From the NCBI GenBank assembly GCA_021413675.1, contig JAIOQA010000219.1:1-50240 (forward strand): DNA of 50,240 nt, written 5' to 3'. The position numbers were made by a program, and so were the translations under genes. Each line of letters opens with the position of its first letter. Positions within the stretch are counted from its first letter, which is position 1. The notes under the pieces are model-generated. The model was not told where the DNA came from. It did not search any database and saw nothing but the letters and a program-made list of their open reading frames with translations. Shown here one piece after another: positions 26,009 through 33,559 of the stretch. This stretch comes from Deltaproteobacteria bacterium (GTDB taxonomy: Bacteria > Myxococcota_A > Polyangia > Haliangiales > Haliangiaceae).

Positions 26009-26142
26009 CGGCGCGATCGAACGCGTCGAGCGCGACCGATCGGTCGCGCCGCGACCCTGCTGCGGTCGGCCAGGACCGTCAGAGAACGCAACGAAACCCG
26101 ATAGATATCCGGGCATATCGAGCCCCCGCTACGAACGTTGGA

Positions 26143-26184
26143 CAGCGCGGATTCCCTGGTCGGGATTCCGCGCTGTTCGCTTTT
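26143..26184 (+). terminator. Strong hairpin followed by a short T-rich run
   Basis: Arms CAGCGCGGATTCCC and GGGATTCCGCGCTG pair at 13 of 14 positions around a 5-nt loop (TGGTC). On the + strand TTCGCTTTT follows, as in an intrinsic terminator. No + strand gene ends just upstream, so it may instead terminate the - strand reductase gene (whose stop is at 26299) or act as a boundary. Confidence 0.45.
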
Positions 26185-26298
26185 CGGCCGCGGCTTTCGT
26201 CGGACACGGCGCGCGGCCACGTTGACCTCGGGACGATCTCGCCGGTCGTCGACCGGCCGAGGTGGATCGTGGAGTCCTCGCGTACCCGCGCCGATCGG

Positions 26299-26880
26299 TC
26301 ATCGGCGCACTCGATAGCGCAGGTGAAGCACCCGCTTTCCCTGGATCACCACGTCAGGATCCTCCAGCAGGTGCTGCGCGTCGACCGACCCGAAGTACCG
26401 CTTGCCGGAGCCGAACACGACGGGGACGACGTCCATGCGCACCTCGTCGACCAGGCCTGCGGCAAGCACCTGGCCACCGACCTCGCCCGCGGCGACCTCG
26501 ACGATGCGGTCACCCGCGAGCTGCTGCGCCCTGGCCACGGCTGCCTCGACGCCGTCGACGAAGTGAAACGGCGCCGCGGGGTCCCAGTTCTCAGGCGCCG
26601 GTCGGTGCGTCACGACGACCACGTGGGCGATCCCGGCCGGAGGCTTGCCACCCCAGCCATCCGTCATGTCGAAGACGTGGCGGCCGACGACGGTCACCCC
26701 GATCTGGTCCCAGTACGGCCGGATGTAGTCGTAGGACGTCTGCGACACCTTCAATACGCCGCTCTCGTCGAGCGGGACGTCACCGCTGGACAGCCAGTCG
26801 AACAGCGGTCCGGGCTGGTCATTCACGTCCGCGACAAAGCCGTCCACCGACACCGAGCTGTACATGACCACCTTGCCCAT
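26299..26880 (-). CDS. RibD C-terminal/dihydrofolate reductase-like protein
   Basis: 193 residues with an excellent ribosome site (AAGGAGAG) 3 nt upstream of the ATG. The start GKVVMYSSVSVDGFVAD is the typical first strand of the RibD-C/DHFR-like family, followed by VVGRHVFDMTDGWGG, HVVVVTHRP, the nucleotide-binding region VEVAAGEVGGQVLAAGLVDEVRMDVVPVVFGSGKRYF, in parts, and the end LRYRV. These proteins use NADPH, but most are uncharacterised in their substrate; they often occur as single genes near regulators. Nothing seems missing. The longer in-frame reading upstream of 26880 is GC-rich noise. Confidence 0.88.
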   Translation of the reverse strand: MGKVVMYSSVSVDGFVADVNDQPGPLFDWLSSGDVPLDESGVLKVSQTSYDYIRPYWDQIGVTVVGRHVFDMTDGWGGKPPAGIAHVVVVTHRPAPENWDPAAPFHFVDGVEAAVARAQQLAGDRIVEVAAGEVGGQVLAAGLVDEVRMDVVPVVFGSGKRYFGSVDAQHLLEDPDVVIQGKRVLHLRYRVRR

Positions 26881-27017
26881 CGGGCTCTCCTTCGCGTTGG
26901 GGTGCCGCCGGGCGTCCAGCGTGTGCCCGGAATGTTCGCACAGGAACCGCCGCCGGATTTCCAGGTGTCGACCGCCCGCCGCGGTGTCATCCCGGCGTCG
27001 CGGACGGCTCGCTGCGC

Positions 27018-27023
27018 TACCGT
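27018..27023 (+). promoter_or_regulatory. -10-like hexamer TACCGT
   Basis: TACCGT is followed by 9 nt and the ATG at 27033, without a clear ribosome site. This is the main support that the small frame downstream is a gene. Confidence 0.3.
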
Positions 27024-27032
27024 CTGCCGGAC

Positions 27033-27266
27033 ATGCGCCACCGGCTCCGGCTCGAAGGCCTGCTGTCGGGAAACGCGATCGCCGCGATCCGCGCGGGGCT
27101 GCCGGCGGAGTGGCCCGGTACCGCGCGGGTCTTGCTCGCCACCTTCGCAGACGACGACGTTCCTGTCGGGGCCTGGTTCGATCGCGTGGTGCGGGAGGGT
27201 CGACGCCTGGCAGCAGGCGCCGGCATCGGTGATGCTGTGCTCGATCGCGGAGGACGGGATCGGTGA
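27033..27266 (+). CDS. Small hypothetical protein (77 residues)
   Basis: 77 residues, MRHRLRLEGLLSGNAIAAI at the start, then a normal-looking middle (WPGTARVLLATFADDDVPVGAWFDRVV) with a helix at the end. Amino-acid composition is balanced, unlike the Arg/Ser-rich shadow frames nearby, and a -10-like TACCGT precedes it. No motif or family was recognised. A chance frame remains possible. Confidence 0.4.
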   Translation: MRHRLRLEGLLSGNAIAAIRAGLPAEWPGTARVLLATFADDDVPVGAWFDRVVREGRRLAAGAGIGDAVLDRGGRDR

Positions 27267-27389
27267 CGAAGCCGACCGGGGATGACGCGGCGGAGGTCCG
27301 CGGCGCACGTCGAGGCGACCCGGTCCGCGCGTCCATGGAAGCGATCGATCGCGATACCCGCGCCTCGCGGCTGCGGTGTCGCGCTGCGG

Positions 27390-27395
27390 TATCGT
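27390..27395 (+). promoter_or_regulatory. -10-like hexamer TATCGT, 6 nt before GTG start
   Basis: TATCGT, 6 nt, then the GTG at 27402 that begins the lipoprotein signal. No Shine-Dalgarno sequence. Supports the GTG as start and a leaderless transcript. Confidence 0.45.
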
Positions 27396-27401
27396 ACGCG
27401 C

Positions 27402-27896
27402 GTGCAAGCGCGCCTTCGAACCGTCCTGCTGCTCGTGATCGCCAGCTGCGCTCGCGCGCCCGCGCCGCGATGCCCCGTCGCGCCCGCGCCCGTCGCGCCA
27501 GCGGCGCCCGTCGCGCCAGCGGCCGCGCCCACCGGGGGTGGTCTCGAGTATGTGGGCGGAACGGCGATCCAGGCGAAGGATCCGAAGGCGCTGTCGGCCT
27601 GGTACAACGATCGCTTCGGCCTGCCGATGAAGGGCGAGATGCCGGGCGGCGCGTACGGCGGGTTCGAGTGGAACGGGACGTCGTTCAACATCGCGATCGT
27701 CGCCGCCGGCGGCGCCCACCCGGGCGCGGCGCCGGGCACGGCCTACCTGGTGTTTCACGTCGCCGACTACGACGCGTTCGTCGCGGCGCGCGCGGCGCAA
27801 GGGCTCACGCCGGTGTCGACGAGCAGCGACGACATGGGCCGCTTCGCGACCTTCCACGACCCCGAGGGCAACGAGGTCGCGGTCTGGGGACGATAA
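27402..27896 (+). CDS. Lipid-anchored VOC (glyoxalase-fold) protein
   Basis: 164 residues. The GTG at 27402 starts a lipoprotein signal (VQARLRTVLLLVIASC, Cys 16 as lipidation site). A Pro/Ala-rich spacer of about 30 residues (APVAPAAPVAPAAAP, in parts) tethers a VOC domain: YVGGTAIQAKDPKALSAWYNDRFGLPM, in parts, VFHVADYDAFVAARAAQGL and FHDPEGNEVAVWG. VOC proteins bind metals and act as isomerases, dioxygenases or drug-binding proteins; the metal ligands would be the His/Glu of the first and last strands, but the first strand has no His here (GGTAIQA), so catalysis is uncertain. Location on the outside of the inner membrane or on the outer membrane is unusual for the family. Confidence 0.78.
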   Translation: MQARLRTVLLLVIASCARAPAPRCPVAPAPVAPAAPVAPAAAPTGGGLEYVGGTAIQAKDPKALSAWYNDRFGLPMKGEMPGGAYGGFEWNGTSFNIAIVAAGGAHPGAAPGTAYLVFHVADYDAFVAARAAQGLTPVSTSSDDMGRFATFHDPEGNEVAVWGR

Positions 27897-27905
27897 TCGC
27901 TCGCG

Positions 27906-29711
27906 CTACGGTTTGGCGGCGGGGGCGAGCAGCAGCTGACGCAGGAACTTCACCGCGATCGAGCCGTGGCCGATCAGGGCCTCGTCGAAGGTGCGCTGCA
28001 CGAACTTCTGGCCGACCTGCGCGCGGTAGTCCCGCTCGAGGTCCTGGATCTCCGACAGGCCGAGGAAGTACTGGACGAGCTGCGTGGAGTCGAGCTTGGC
28101 GCGCAGCAGCTTCTTCTCGGCCATCGCCTGCTCCTGGAAGCCCTCCTCGACCATGAACTTCACGGCCTCCTCGTCGGTCATCTTGCCGGACTGCAGCTTG
28201 ATGTCGAGGAGCGCGTTGGTGGCCACGATCATCTGGCCGCGCAGATCGTAGAACTCGAAGCGCGCGTTGGCGCGATCGCCCCAGCCGAGCGCGACCATCA
28301 GGCCCTCGCCGTAGACCGCCCAGCCCTCGACCATCGGCGCGTTCCACAGGACGGCGCGCACCGGATCGAGCTGTTGCTTGGCGTAGCTGTACTGGGTGTG
28401 GTGGCCCGGATAGGCCTCGTGCGCGGCGACGAGCTGGACCTCGTAGTCGTTCTGGCCGCGCAGGTACGACTCGACCTTGTCGGCCGGCCAGGTCGGATCG
28501 ATCGGATCGATGAAGTACGTGGCCTTCCAGCTGGCCTGCGGGCTCAGCACGCCGGGCGCGAGGTACTCGGCGGCGCTCGAGCCGCGCTTGAACGCGGGCA
28601 TCGGCTCGACGGTGAGGGTCTCGGGCGGGGGCAGGGCGAGGAGGTCGTGCTTGACGATGAACGCGCGCAGCTTGTCGAGGTTCCGGCCGTGGGCGGCGAC
28701 GAGGTCGTCGGGCTTGGCGTGATCCTTGGACAGCGCCTCCTTCACGCGCTCGATGGTCTTCTTCTGGATCTCGGCGGTGGCGTTGGCCGCGGGCTGCTTC
28801 TCCTTGGGCCACAGCTCGGCGTGGAGCTTGCGCGCCACCGCGTAGAGGCGCTGCTTGGCGGCCGCGAACGCCTTCTCGGCGCGCGGGACGACCTCGTCGG
28901 GCGTCAGCTGGGTCTGGAGCGCGAGCGGGAACTTCTTGCCGTACAGGTCGGCCCCGAGGCGCCAGTCGCCGTCGGCGCGCGCGGTGAGCTTGGTCTCGAG
29001 GAACTTCTGGAACTTCTCGAGCGCGGCCACCGCCTTCACGCGCGCCTTCTCGCCGGCCGGGTCCTTGGCGGTGAACGCCTTGACCTCGGTCTGGAAGAAC
29101 TCGATGCGACCGGTGTTGCCCTTGATCGCCTGATCGAGCATCACCTTCGCCGGGTGGCGCTTGCCCGAGGACAGCGCGGCCATCTCGGTGGCGAGGTAGC
29201 GCGGCAGCGCGGCGAGCTCCGCGTTGACGCTCTGGTGGCGCGCGGCCTCGGGCGCGAAGTCGCCGTGGATGATGTCGGACAGGCGCCCGGCCACGATCTC
29301 GCGTGGGTCGTAGTACGGGAACGAATCGCCGAGCCGCGGGTCCCACTCCCAGTCGCGGATCTCGCGCAGGTACAGCAGCTCGAGCGCGATGCCATCGCTG
29401 AGGATCTGCTTGTCGATCGCGGCATCCGCGGTCGGCGTGGCGGCGCTCGCGACCAGCTTCTGGAGCGCGACCAGCTCCTTCTCGCGGGCCCGGAGCGCGC
29501 TGGCCGAGTGATCGGGCAGCTTGCCGTCGTACTTGTGCTCGCCCATGAACGTGGCGAGGTGCGGCTTGGCGCGGAACAGCCCGTCGAGGTAACGCGCGCC
29601 GAGCGTCTCGACGGTGGGCGCGGCAGGGGTCGGGCGGGGCGCGGCGTACGCGGGGGCCGCGGCGAGCCCCGCGAGCAGGAGGAGCGACGAGAGCGTGGCG
29701 AGGGTGCGCAT
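27906..29711 (-). CDS. Secreted DUF885 family metallopeptidase-like protein
   Basis: 601 residues from the ATG at 29711 (a second ATG 18 nt upstream is possible). The signal peptide is MRTLATLSSLLLLAGLAAAP with probable cleavage after AYA. Next comes the DUF885 N-terminal region (ARYLDGLFRAKPHLATFMGEH, in parts) and then the zinc site AAHEAYPGHHTQY: the H-E and G-H-H of this gluzincin-type family. Further downstream is the expected Glu-rich helix (EGWAVYGEGLM, likely holding the third ligand). DUF885 proteins are related to M32/M3-like peptidases and are commonly exported lipoproteins or periplasmic proteins in myxobacteria. It lies 10 bp after the convergent VOC lipoprotein gene and downstream of the histidine kinase on the same strand. 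Confidence 0.88.
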   Translation of the reverse strand: MRTLATLSSLLLLAGLAAAPAYAAPRPTPAAPTVETLGARYLDGLFRAKPHLATFMGEHKYDGKLPDHSASALRAREKELVALQKLVASAATPTADAAIDKQILSDGIALELLYLREIRDWEWDPRLGDSFPYYDPREIVAGRLSDIIHGDFAPEAARHQSVNAELAALPRYLATEMAALSSGKRHPAKVMLDQAIKGNTGRIEFFQTEVKAFTAKDPAGEKARVKAVAALEKFQKFLETKLTARADGDWRLGADLYGKKFPLALQTQLTPDEVVPRAEKAFAAAKQRLYAVARKLHAELWPKEKQPAANATAEIQKKTIERVKEALSKDHAKPDDLVAAHGRNLDKLRAFIVKHDLLALPPPETLTVEPMPAFKRGSSAAEYLAPGVLSPQASWKATYFIDPIDPTWPADKVESYLRGQNDYEVQLVAAHEAYPGHHTQYSYAKQQLDPVRAVLWNAPMVEGWAVYGEGLMVALGWGDRANARFEFYDLRGQMIVATNALLDIKLQSGKMTDEEAVKFMVEEGFQEQAMAEKKLLRAKLDSTQLVQYFLGLSEIQDLERDYRAQVGQKFVQRTFDEALIGHGSIAVKFLRQLLLAPAAKP

Positions 29712-29762
29712 CGCGGGCGAGTGAACCATCGGACGGCGGCGCCGTCGAGCCCATCGCCGTGC

Positions 29763-30833
29763 TCAGCCTCCGCTGGCGCGCTCGGCGCTGCTCGGGAAGA
29801 CGAGGCGAACCGAGGTTCCCGCGCCCACGCCGCTCCGCAGCTGGACCTCGCCGCCGTGGCGCTTGACGAGCGCGTAGACCGTGGCCAGGCCGAGGCCGGT
29901 GCCCGCATCGCCCTTGGTGGTGAAGAAGGGCTCGAACGCGCGCGCCTGCACGGCCTCGGGCATGCCGACGCCATCGTCCTCGACCTCGACCCACGCGCCG
30001 TCGCTGCCGTGGCCGGTGCGGACGTCGATCCGCCCGCCCTCCGGCAGCGCGTCCAGCGCGTTCGTGACGAGGTTGACCACGGCGGCGAGCAGCTCGCCGG
30101 GGCTGACCGGCACCCGCGGCGGGTCGCCGACGGTCACGTGGATCTCCACCACCGGCTGACGGCGGACCGCCGCGGCGCTGCACAGCTCCGCGGTCTCCCC
30201 CGCGATGGCGTTGAGATCGGCGGTCACGCGGGAGATCGTGGCCTCGCGGTTGAAGTCCTTCAGGAGCGAGACGGTCTCGATGCCGTGCCGCAGCACCCCG
30301 CGCATCGCGTCGAGCGGGCCGGACAGCGATCCATCGGCGCGCGTGCGGCGCGCGATCAGCTCGAGGTTGAGCGCGAGCGGGTTCAGGATGTTGCCGAGGT
30401 TGTGCGCGACCCCGGCGGCCATCTGCCCGAGCGCGGTCAGGCGATCCGCGCGGCGGAGCGCGCCCTCGAGCTGCTTGCGCTCCGAGACATCGAGCGAGAG
30501 CACCACGAGCCCCTCGGGCGTGGGCTGGATCCGCAACTCGAACCAGGCCCGCGCGCCATCCGCGTAGACGAACTCGTTCTCGATCTGATCGGTGCACTGG
30601 TCGCGCAGGCAGCGCTCCAGGCGCGCGAACATCGGCGTGTGCTCGATCCCGGGGAAGCACTCGAGCATCGTCCGCCCCAGCAGCTCCTCGGGCCGCCGCC
30701 TTCCGTGGCGCGCCGCGGCGGCGTTCAGGTAGAGGTACCGCCAGTCCTGCGACAGCACCTGCAGGCCTTCGCGGAGCGTGTCCATCACCCCGCGCAGCTT
30801 CTCCACGTCGTCATGGAAACCGGGATGGGCCAT
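29763..30833 (-). CDS. PAS-domain sensor histidine kinase (soluble)
   Basis: 356 residues, no membrane segment, so a cytoplasmic sensor. PAS domain at about residues 12-118 (REGLQVLSQDWRYLYLN, LGRTMLECFPG, VLSLDVSERK). The dimerisation H-box is LGQMAAGVAHNLGNILNPL with phospho-acceptor H144; the residue after it is Asn rather than the common Glu or Asp. The ATPase domain has N-box NLVTNALDAL, G1 DDGVGM, F-box FEPFFTTK and G2 GTGLGL. All are intact. It is encoded 40 bp downstream of a response regulator on the same strand, so the pair is a two-component system; no output domain is present in the regulator. Confidence 0.92.
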   Translation of the reverse strand: MAHPGFHDDVEKLRGVMDTLREGLQVLSQDWRYLYLNAAAARHGRRRPEELLGRTMLECFPGIEHTPMFARLERCLRDQCTDQIENEFVYADGARAWFELRIQPTPEGLVVLSLDVSERKQLEGALRRADRLTALGQMAAGVAHNLGNILNPLALNLELIARRTRADGSLSGPLDAMRGVLRHGIETVSLLKDFNREATISRVTADLNAIAGETAELCSAAAVRRQPVVEIHVTVGDPPRVPVSPGELLAAVVNLVTNALDALPEGGRIDVRTGHGSDGAWVEVEDDGVGMPEAVQARAFEPFFTTKGDAGTGLGLATVYALVKRHGGEVQLRSGVGAGTSVRLVFPSSAERASGG

Positions 30834-30873
30834 CTCGCTCCGAGCGTAGGTTCAGGTGTCGCGGCCGCGCCGC

Positions 30874-31248
30874 TCAGCGCCGGCGGTCGAACTGCGACCG
30901 GATGCAGGCGCTCAGCGCGGCGACGTCGAGGGGCTTGTCCAGGTACACATCGGCGCGGGTGGCGGCGCGCATCGGCGCCGTCCAGGGATCGACGGACAGG
31001 GCGATGATCGGCACCGCGCGCGTCGTCGGGTCAGCCCGGAGGCGCGCGACCAGCGCCGGTGCGTCCATGCGCGGCATCTGGAAATCGGTGACGACCAGAT
31101 CCGGCCGTGCGCGGGCGGCGGCGGCGAGCGCGTCGAGCCCATCCGGCGCGGCCACGACGTCGTAGCCGTCGTCGACGAGGAGCGCCGCGAGCGCGTCGCG
31201 CGAGATGGCGTCGTCCTCGACGAGCAGGATCCGGTGCGGCATGCGCAT
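30874..31248 (-). CDS. Single-domain response regulator
   Basis: 124 residues, a receiver domain only. Acidic pocket EDD at residues 11-13, phospho-acceptor D55 in VVTDFQMPRMD, the conserved Ser/Thr position in IIALSVD, and Lys of YLDKPLD near residue 105. There is no DNA-binding output, so it passes the signal to another protein. First gene of an operon with the PAS histidine kinase. The next gene upstream (31431) is divergent. An ATG two codons downstream could also be the start. Confidence 0.92.
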   Translation of the reverse strand: MRMPHRILLVEDDAISRDALAALLVDDGYDVVAAPDGLDALAAAARARPDLVVTDFQMPRMDAPALVARLRADPTTRAVPIIALSVDPWTAPMRAATRADVYLDKPLDVAALSACIRSQFDRRR

Positions 31249-31418
31249 CTGGAATGCACCGCGCGTGCCGCCATCGGCCTGGCCCGGGCGGGGTGGTTCG
31301 CGCAGGGCATGCGCGGCCGCGGCGGAACGCGAAGCGGGTGCGCGCGGCTCGACGGCGATCGCGCGCGCGGTCGCCGGATCGGCGGTGGCGCGGTCTGGGC
31401 GCGCCGGCCCGGGCGTCG

Positions 31419-31424
31419 TAGGCT
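31419..31424 (+). promoter_or_regulatory. -10-like hexamer TAGGCT, 6 nt before GTG start
   Basis: TAGGCT, then 6 nt (CGGGCC), then the GTG of the ECF sigma factor. No ribosome site. A transcript starting 6-7 nt after the hexamer would begin at the GTG. Confidence 0.42.
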
Positions 31425-31430
31425 CGGGCC

Positions 31431-32267
31431 GTGTCGATCGACTTCGAGCCGCATCGGACCCACCTGCGCGGCGTCGCGTATCGCATGCTCGGCTCGCTGG
31501 CCGAGGCCGATGACGCGGTGCAGGAGGCGTGGCTGCGGCTGGACCGCGCCGACCCGCGCGACGTCGCGAACCCGCGTGGCTGGCTGACGACGGTGGTCGC
31601 GCGCGTCAGCCTCGACATGCTGCGCACGCGCGCGTCGCGTCGCGAGGAGGCGCTCGATCCGCGCGCCGATCGGTCGGCGCCCGCCGATGCCGCCGAGGAG
31701 CTGATGCTCGTCGACAGCGTCGGGCTCGCGCTGCTGGTCGTGCGCGACCGGCTCGAGCCGGCCGAGCGGATCGCCTTCGTGCTGCACGATCTCTTCGGCC
31801 TGCCGTTCGACGAGATCGCGGCGATCGTCGGGCGCTCGCCCGAGGCCACGCGCCAGCTGGCCAGCCGCGCGCGCCGGCGCGTGCAGGGCAGCCCGCCGCC
31901 GGACGCCGAGCTCGCGAGCCAGCGCCAGCTGGTCGTGTCGTTCATCGAGGCGCTGCGGCGCGGCGACGTCGAGGGGCTGATCGCGGTCCTCGATCCGGAG
32001 GTCGTCGGCCGGGCCGTCGATCCCACCGGCAACGTCCGCGAGGTCCGCGGCGCTCGCACCTGGGCCTCGGGCGCGGTGGCCTTCGGTCCGCTCGCGAAGC
32101 ACATGGCGCCGGCGCTCGTCGACGGCGTGGTCGGGCTGGTCATGGCCCCGAAGGGCCGCCTGCAGCGGGTGCTCCGCTTCACGTTCGAGGGCGGTCGCAT
32201 CACCGTCGCCGAGGCGGTCATCGATCGCGCGGCGCTGGCCGCGCTCGACATCGCCGCGATCGCCTGA
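31431..32267 (+). CDS. ECF sigma factor, ECF41/SigJ-like with SnoaL-type C-terminal domain
   Basis: 278 residues. Sigma region 2 at about 8-70 (HLRGVAYRMLGSLAEADDAVQEAWLR, in parts), region 4 at about 105-155 (LEPAERIAFVLHDLFGLPFDEIAAIVG, in parts; RSPEATRQLASRARRRV), and a SnoaL-like tail (VVSFIEALRRGDVEGLIAVLDPEVV, in parts). This is the ECF41 arrangement, where the tail controls sigma activity and no anti-sigma factor is needed. The DGGGK linker motif of typical ECF41 proteins is not seen; AVDPTGNVREVRG is in its place. ECF41 genes commonly sit next to small oxidoreductase-like genes that they may control, and here the two VOC genes are convergent (the first stops 4 bp downstream). It would bind RNA polymerase and could regulate its own promoter. 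Confidence 0.9.
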   Translation: MSIDFEPHRTHLRGVAYRMLGSLAEADDAVQEAWLRLDRADPRDVANPRGWLTTVVARVSLDMLRTRASRREEALDPRADRSAPADAAEELMLVDSVGLALLVVRDRLEPAERIAFVLHDLFGLPFDEIAAIVGRSPEATRQLASRARRRVQGSPPPDAELASQRQLVVSFIEALRRGDVEGLIAVLDPEVVGRAVDPTGNVREVRGARTWASGAVAFGPLAKHMAPALVDGVVGLVMAPKGRLQRVLRFTFEGGRITVAEAVIDRAALAALDIAAIA

Positions 32268-32271
32268 CGCC

Positions 32272-32664
32272 CTACCAGCGCGCGAGCTGGACGAGCTGGA
32301 CGAGGTTGCCGCAGCCGTCGGAAAGCATCGCGATCGTCGAGCCGGGCACCTCGGTCGGCGGCATCGTGAACTCGCCGCCGCGCGCGCGGATGCGCTCGTG
32401 GTCGGCCTTCACGTCGTCGCTGTGGAACATCACGGCCGGCTGGTTCTGGGTGAACCGCGCCGCCTGATACGCCTGGGCCGCCGGGTCGTCGTTCAGCGCG
32501 AGCTGCAGCTCGGTGCCATCCGGGTCCTCCGGCGAGACCACCGTGAGCCAGCGAAACGGCCCCCGGCTGAAGTCGGCCTTCGCGGCGAAGCCGAGCACCT
32601 CGGTGTAGAAGCGCAGCGCCTTGTCCTGGTCATTCACGTGGACGGTCGTCAGCTTGATCTTCAT
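32272..32664 (-). CDS. VOC (glyoxalase-fold) protein, cytosolic
   Basis: 130 residues from MKIKLTTVHVNDQDKALRFY. VOC pattern: betaalphabetabetabeta repeats ending EVLGFAAKADF and, in the second half, MFHSDDVKADHERIRARGGEF and MLSDGCGNLVQLVQL. It shares most of its framework with the product of the next gene upstream (KLTTV, DQDKALRFYTEVLGFA, SRGP-RWLTV, RIRARG-EFT-PPTEV, PGSTI-ML), so the two arose by tandem duplication. A ribosome site (AGGAAC) precedes the ATG. The two-gene operon is read towards the ECF sigma gene. Substrate unknown. Confidence 0.85.
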   Translation of the reverse strand: MKIKLTTVHVNDQDKALRFYTEVLGFAAKADFSRGPFRWLTVVSPEDPDGTELQLALNDDPAAQAYQAARFTQNQPAVMFHSDDVKADHERIRARGGEFTMPPTEVPGSTIAMLSDGCGNLVQLVQLARW

Positions 32665-32687
32665 GGGTGTTCCTCGCGTGGTGTCGG

Positions 32688-33188
32688 TCATCGCGACAGC
32701 TGGGTGATCTGGATGAGGTTGCCGCACGTGTCCTTGAGCATCGTGATCGTCGAGCCCGGCACGACCTCGGTGGGCGGCAGCGTGAACTCGGCGCCGCGCG
32801 CGCGGATGCGCTCGTAGGCGCCCTTGATGTCGTCGGTGAACAGCATGGTCGCGGGTTGGCCCTCCTGGAACAGCGCCTCCTGATAGGCCCGGGCCGGCGG
32901 GCTGTCGTTGAGCGCCAGCTGCAGCTGCGCGCCATCCGCGTCGCCGGGCGCGGTCACCGTCAGCCAGCGATACGGCCCGCGACTGACATCGTCCTTCTTG
33001 GCGAAGCCGAGCACCTCGGTGTAGAAGCGCAGCGCCTTGTCCTGATCGTCGACGTACACGGTCGTCAGCTTGATCGCCAGGCTCGCGCCGGTGGCGCCGT
33101 GCGGTGGCGGCGGCGTGGTCGCGGCCGGGGGCCTGGCGCCGCAGGCTGCCAGCGCTGCGGCGAGCACGATCGCTCTCGTGAACTTCAT
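32688..33188 (-). CDS. VOC protein with lipoprotein signal (paralogue of the downstream gene)
   Basis: 166 residues from the ATG at 33188 (an ATG two codons earlier has equal claim, with AAGGAG in front). The N-terminus MKFTRAIVLAAALAAC is a lipoprotein signal with lipobox LAAC. A short Pro/Thr-rich tether (PPAATTPPPP) leads to a VOC domain nearly parallel to that of the downstream gene. It therefore looks like a duplicated pair in which one copy acquired, or one lost, membrane anchoring. A third lipid-anchored VOC protein is encoded at 27402, which makes membrane-anchored VOC proteins a recurrent theme here. Confidence 0.82.
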   Translation of the reverse strand: MKFTRAIVLAAALAACGARPPAATTPPPPHGATGASLAIKLTTVYVDDQDKALRFYTEVLGFAKKDDVSRGPYRWLTVTAPGDADGAQLQLALNDSPPARAYQEALFQEGQPATMLFTDDIKGAYERIRARGAEFTLPPTEVVPGSTITMLKDTCGNLIQITQLSR

Positions 33189-33559
33189 CGGCATCTTCTC
33201 CTTGGGAACGTGATTCGGGGGGCGCGCGATTGCCGCGTCATCCCCCTGACGGACCGCGCATGGAGAATGTGACCGCGGCCGAAAAGATTCTGCCATCGCG
33301 CGGTCATTCCTCGCGATTCCCCGGCCCGGTCGCGCCGCGGGCTCCCGCTGGCCGGCGAGGTCACGGCGATGGCCATCGAGGCCACCGCGGGGATCGGCGC
33401 GGGCCCCGACCCGCGCAGCTGTGTCAGCGTGCCTCGATCCAGGGCCACGAGACCCCGGATGGGCGGCGCGGAGCCGGCGCGCGCGACCGGCAAGCCAGTG
33501 ACCGCTGGTCGAAATGGCGCGTTGCTGGACTCGGCATGTTCCGTGCTGGATACCCGATC
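33189..33559. other. Divergent intergenic region
   Basis: 371 bases between the VOC lipoprotein (- strand) and the surface lipoprotein (+ strand). It holds the VOC ribosome site at its left edge. A less GC-rich stretch near 33530-33590 (TTCCGTGCTGGATACCCGATC) probably contains the promoter of the right-hand gene. No gene, repeat or strong hairpin was recognised. Confidence 0.5.

Larger units (their letters stand above)
25975..26298. other. Intergenic region with promoter and hairpin
   Basis: 324 bases without a gene. It contains the promoter of the 188-residue protein on the - strand and the strong hairpin at 26143-26175. The stretch around 26090-26145 (GATAGATATCCGGGCATATCG) is noticeably less GC-rich than its surroundings. 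Nothing else was seen. Confidence 0.55.
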
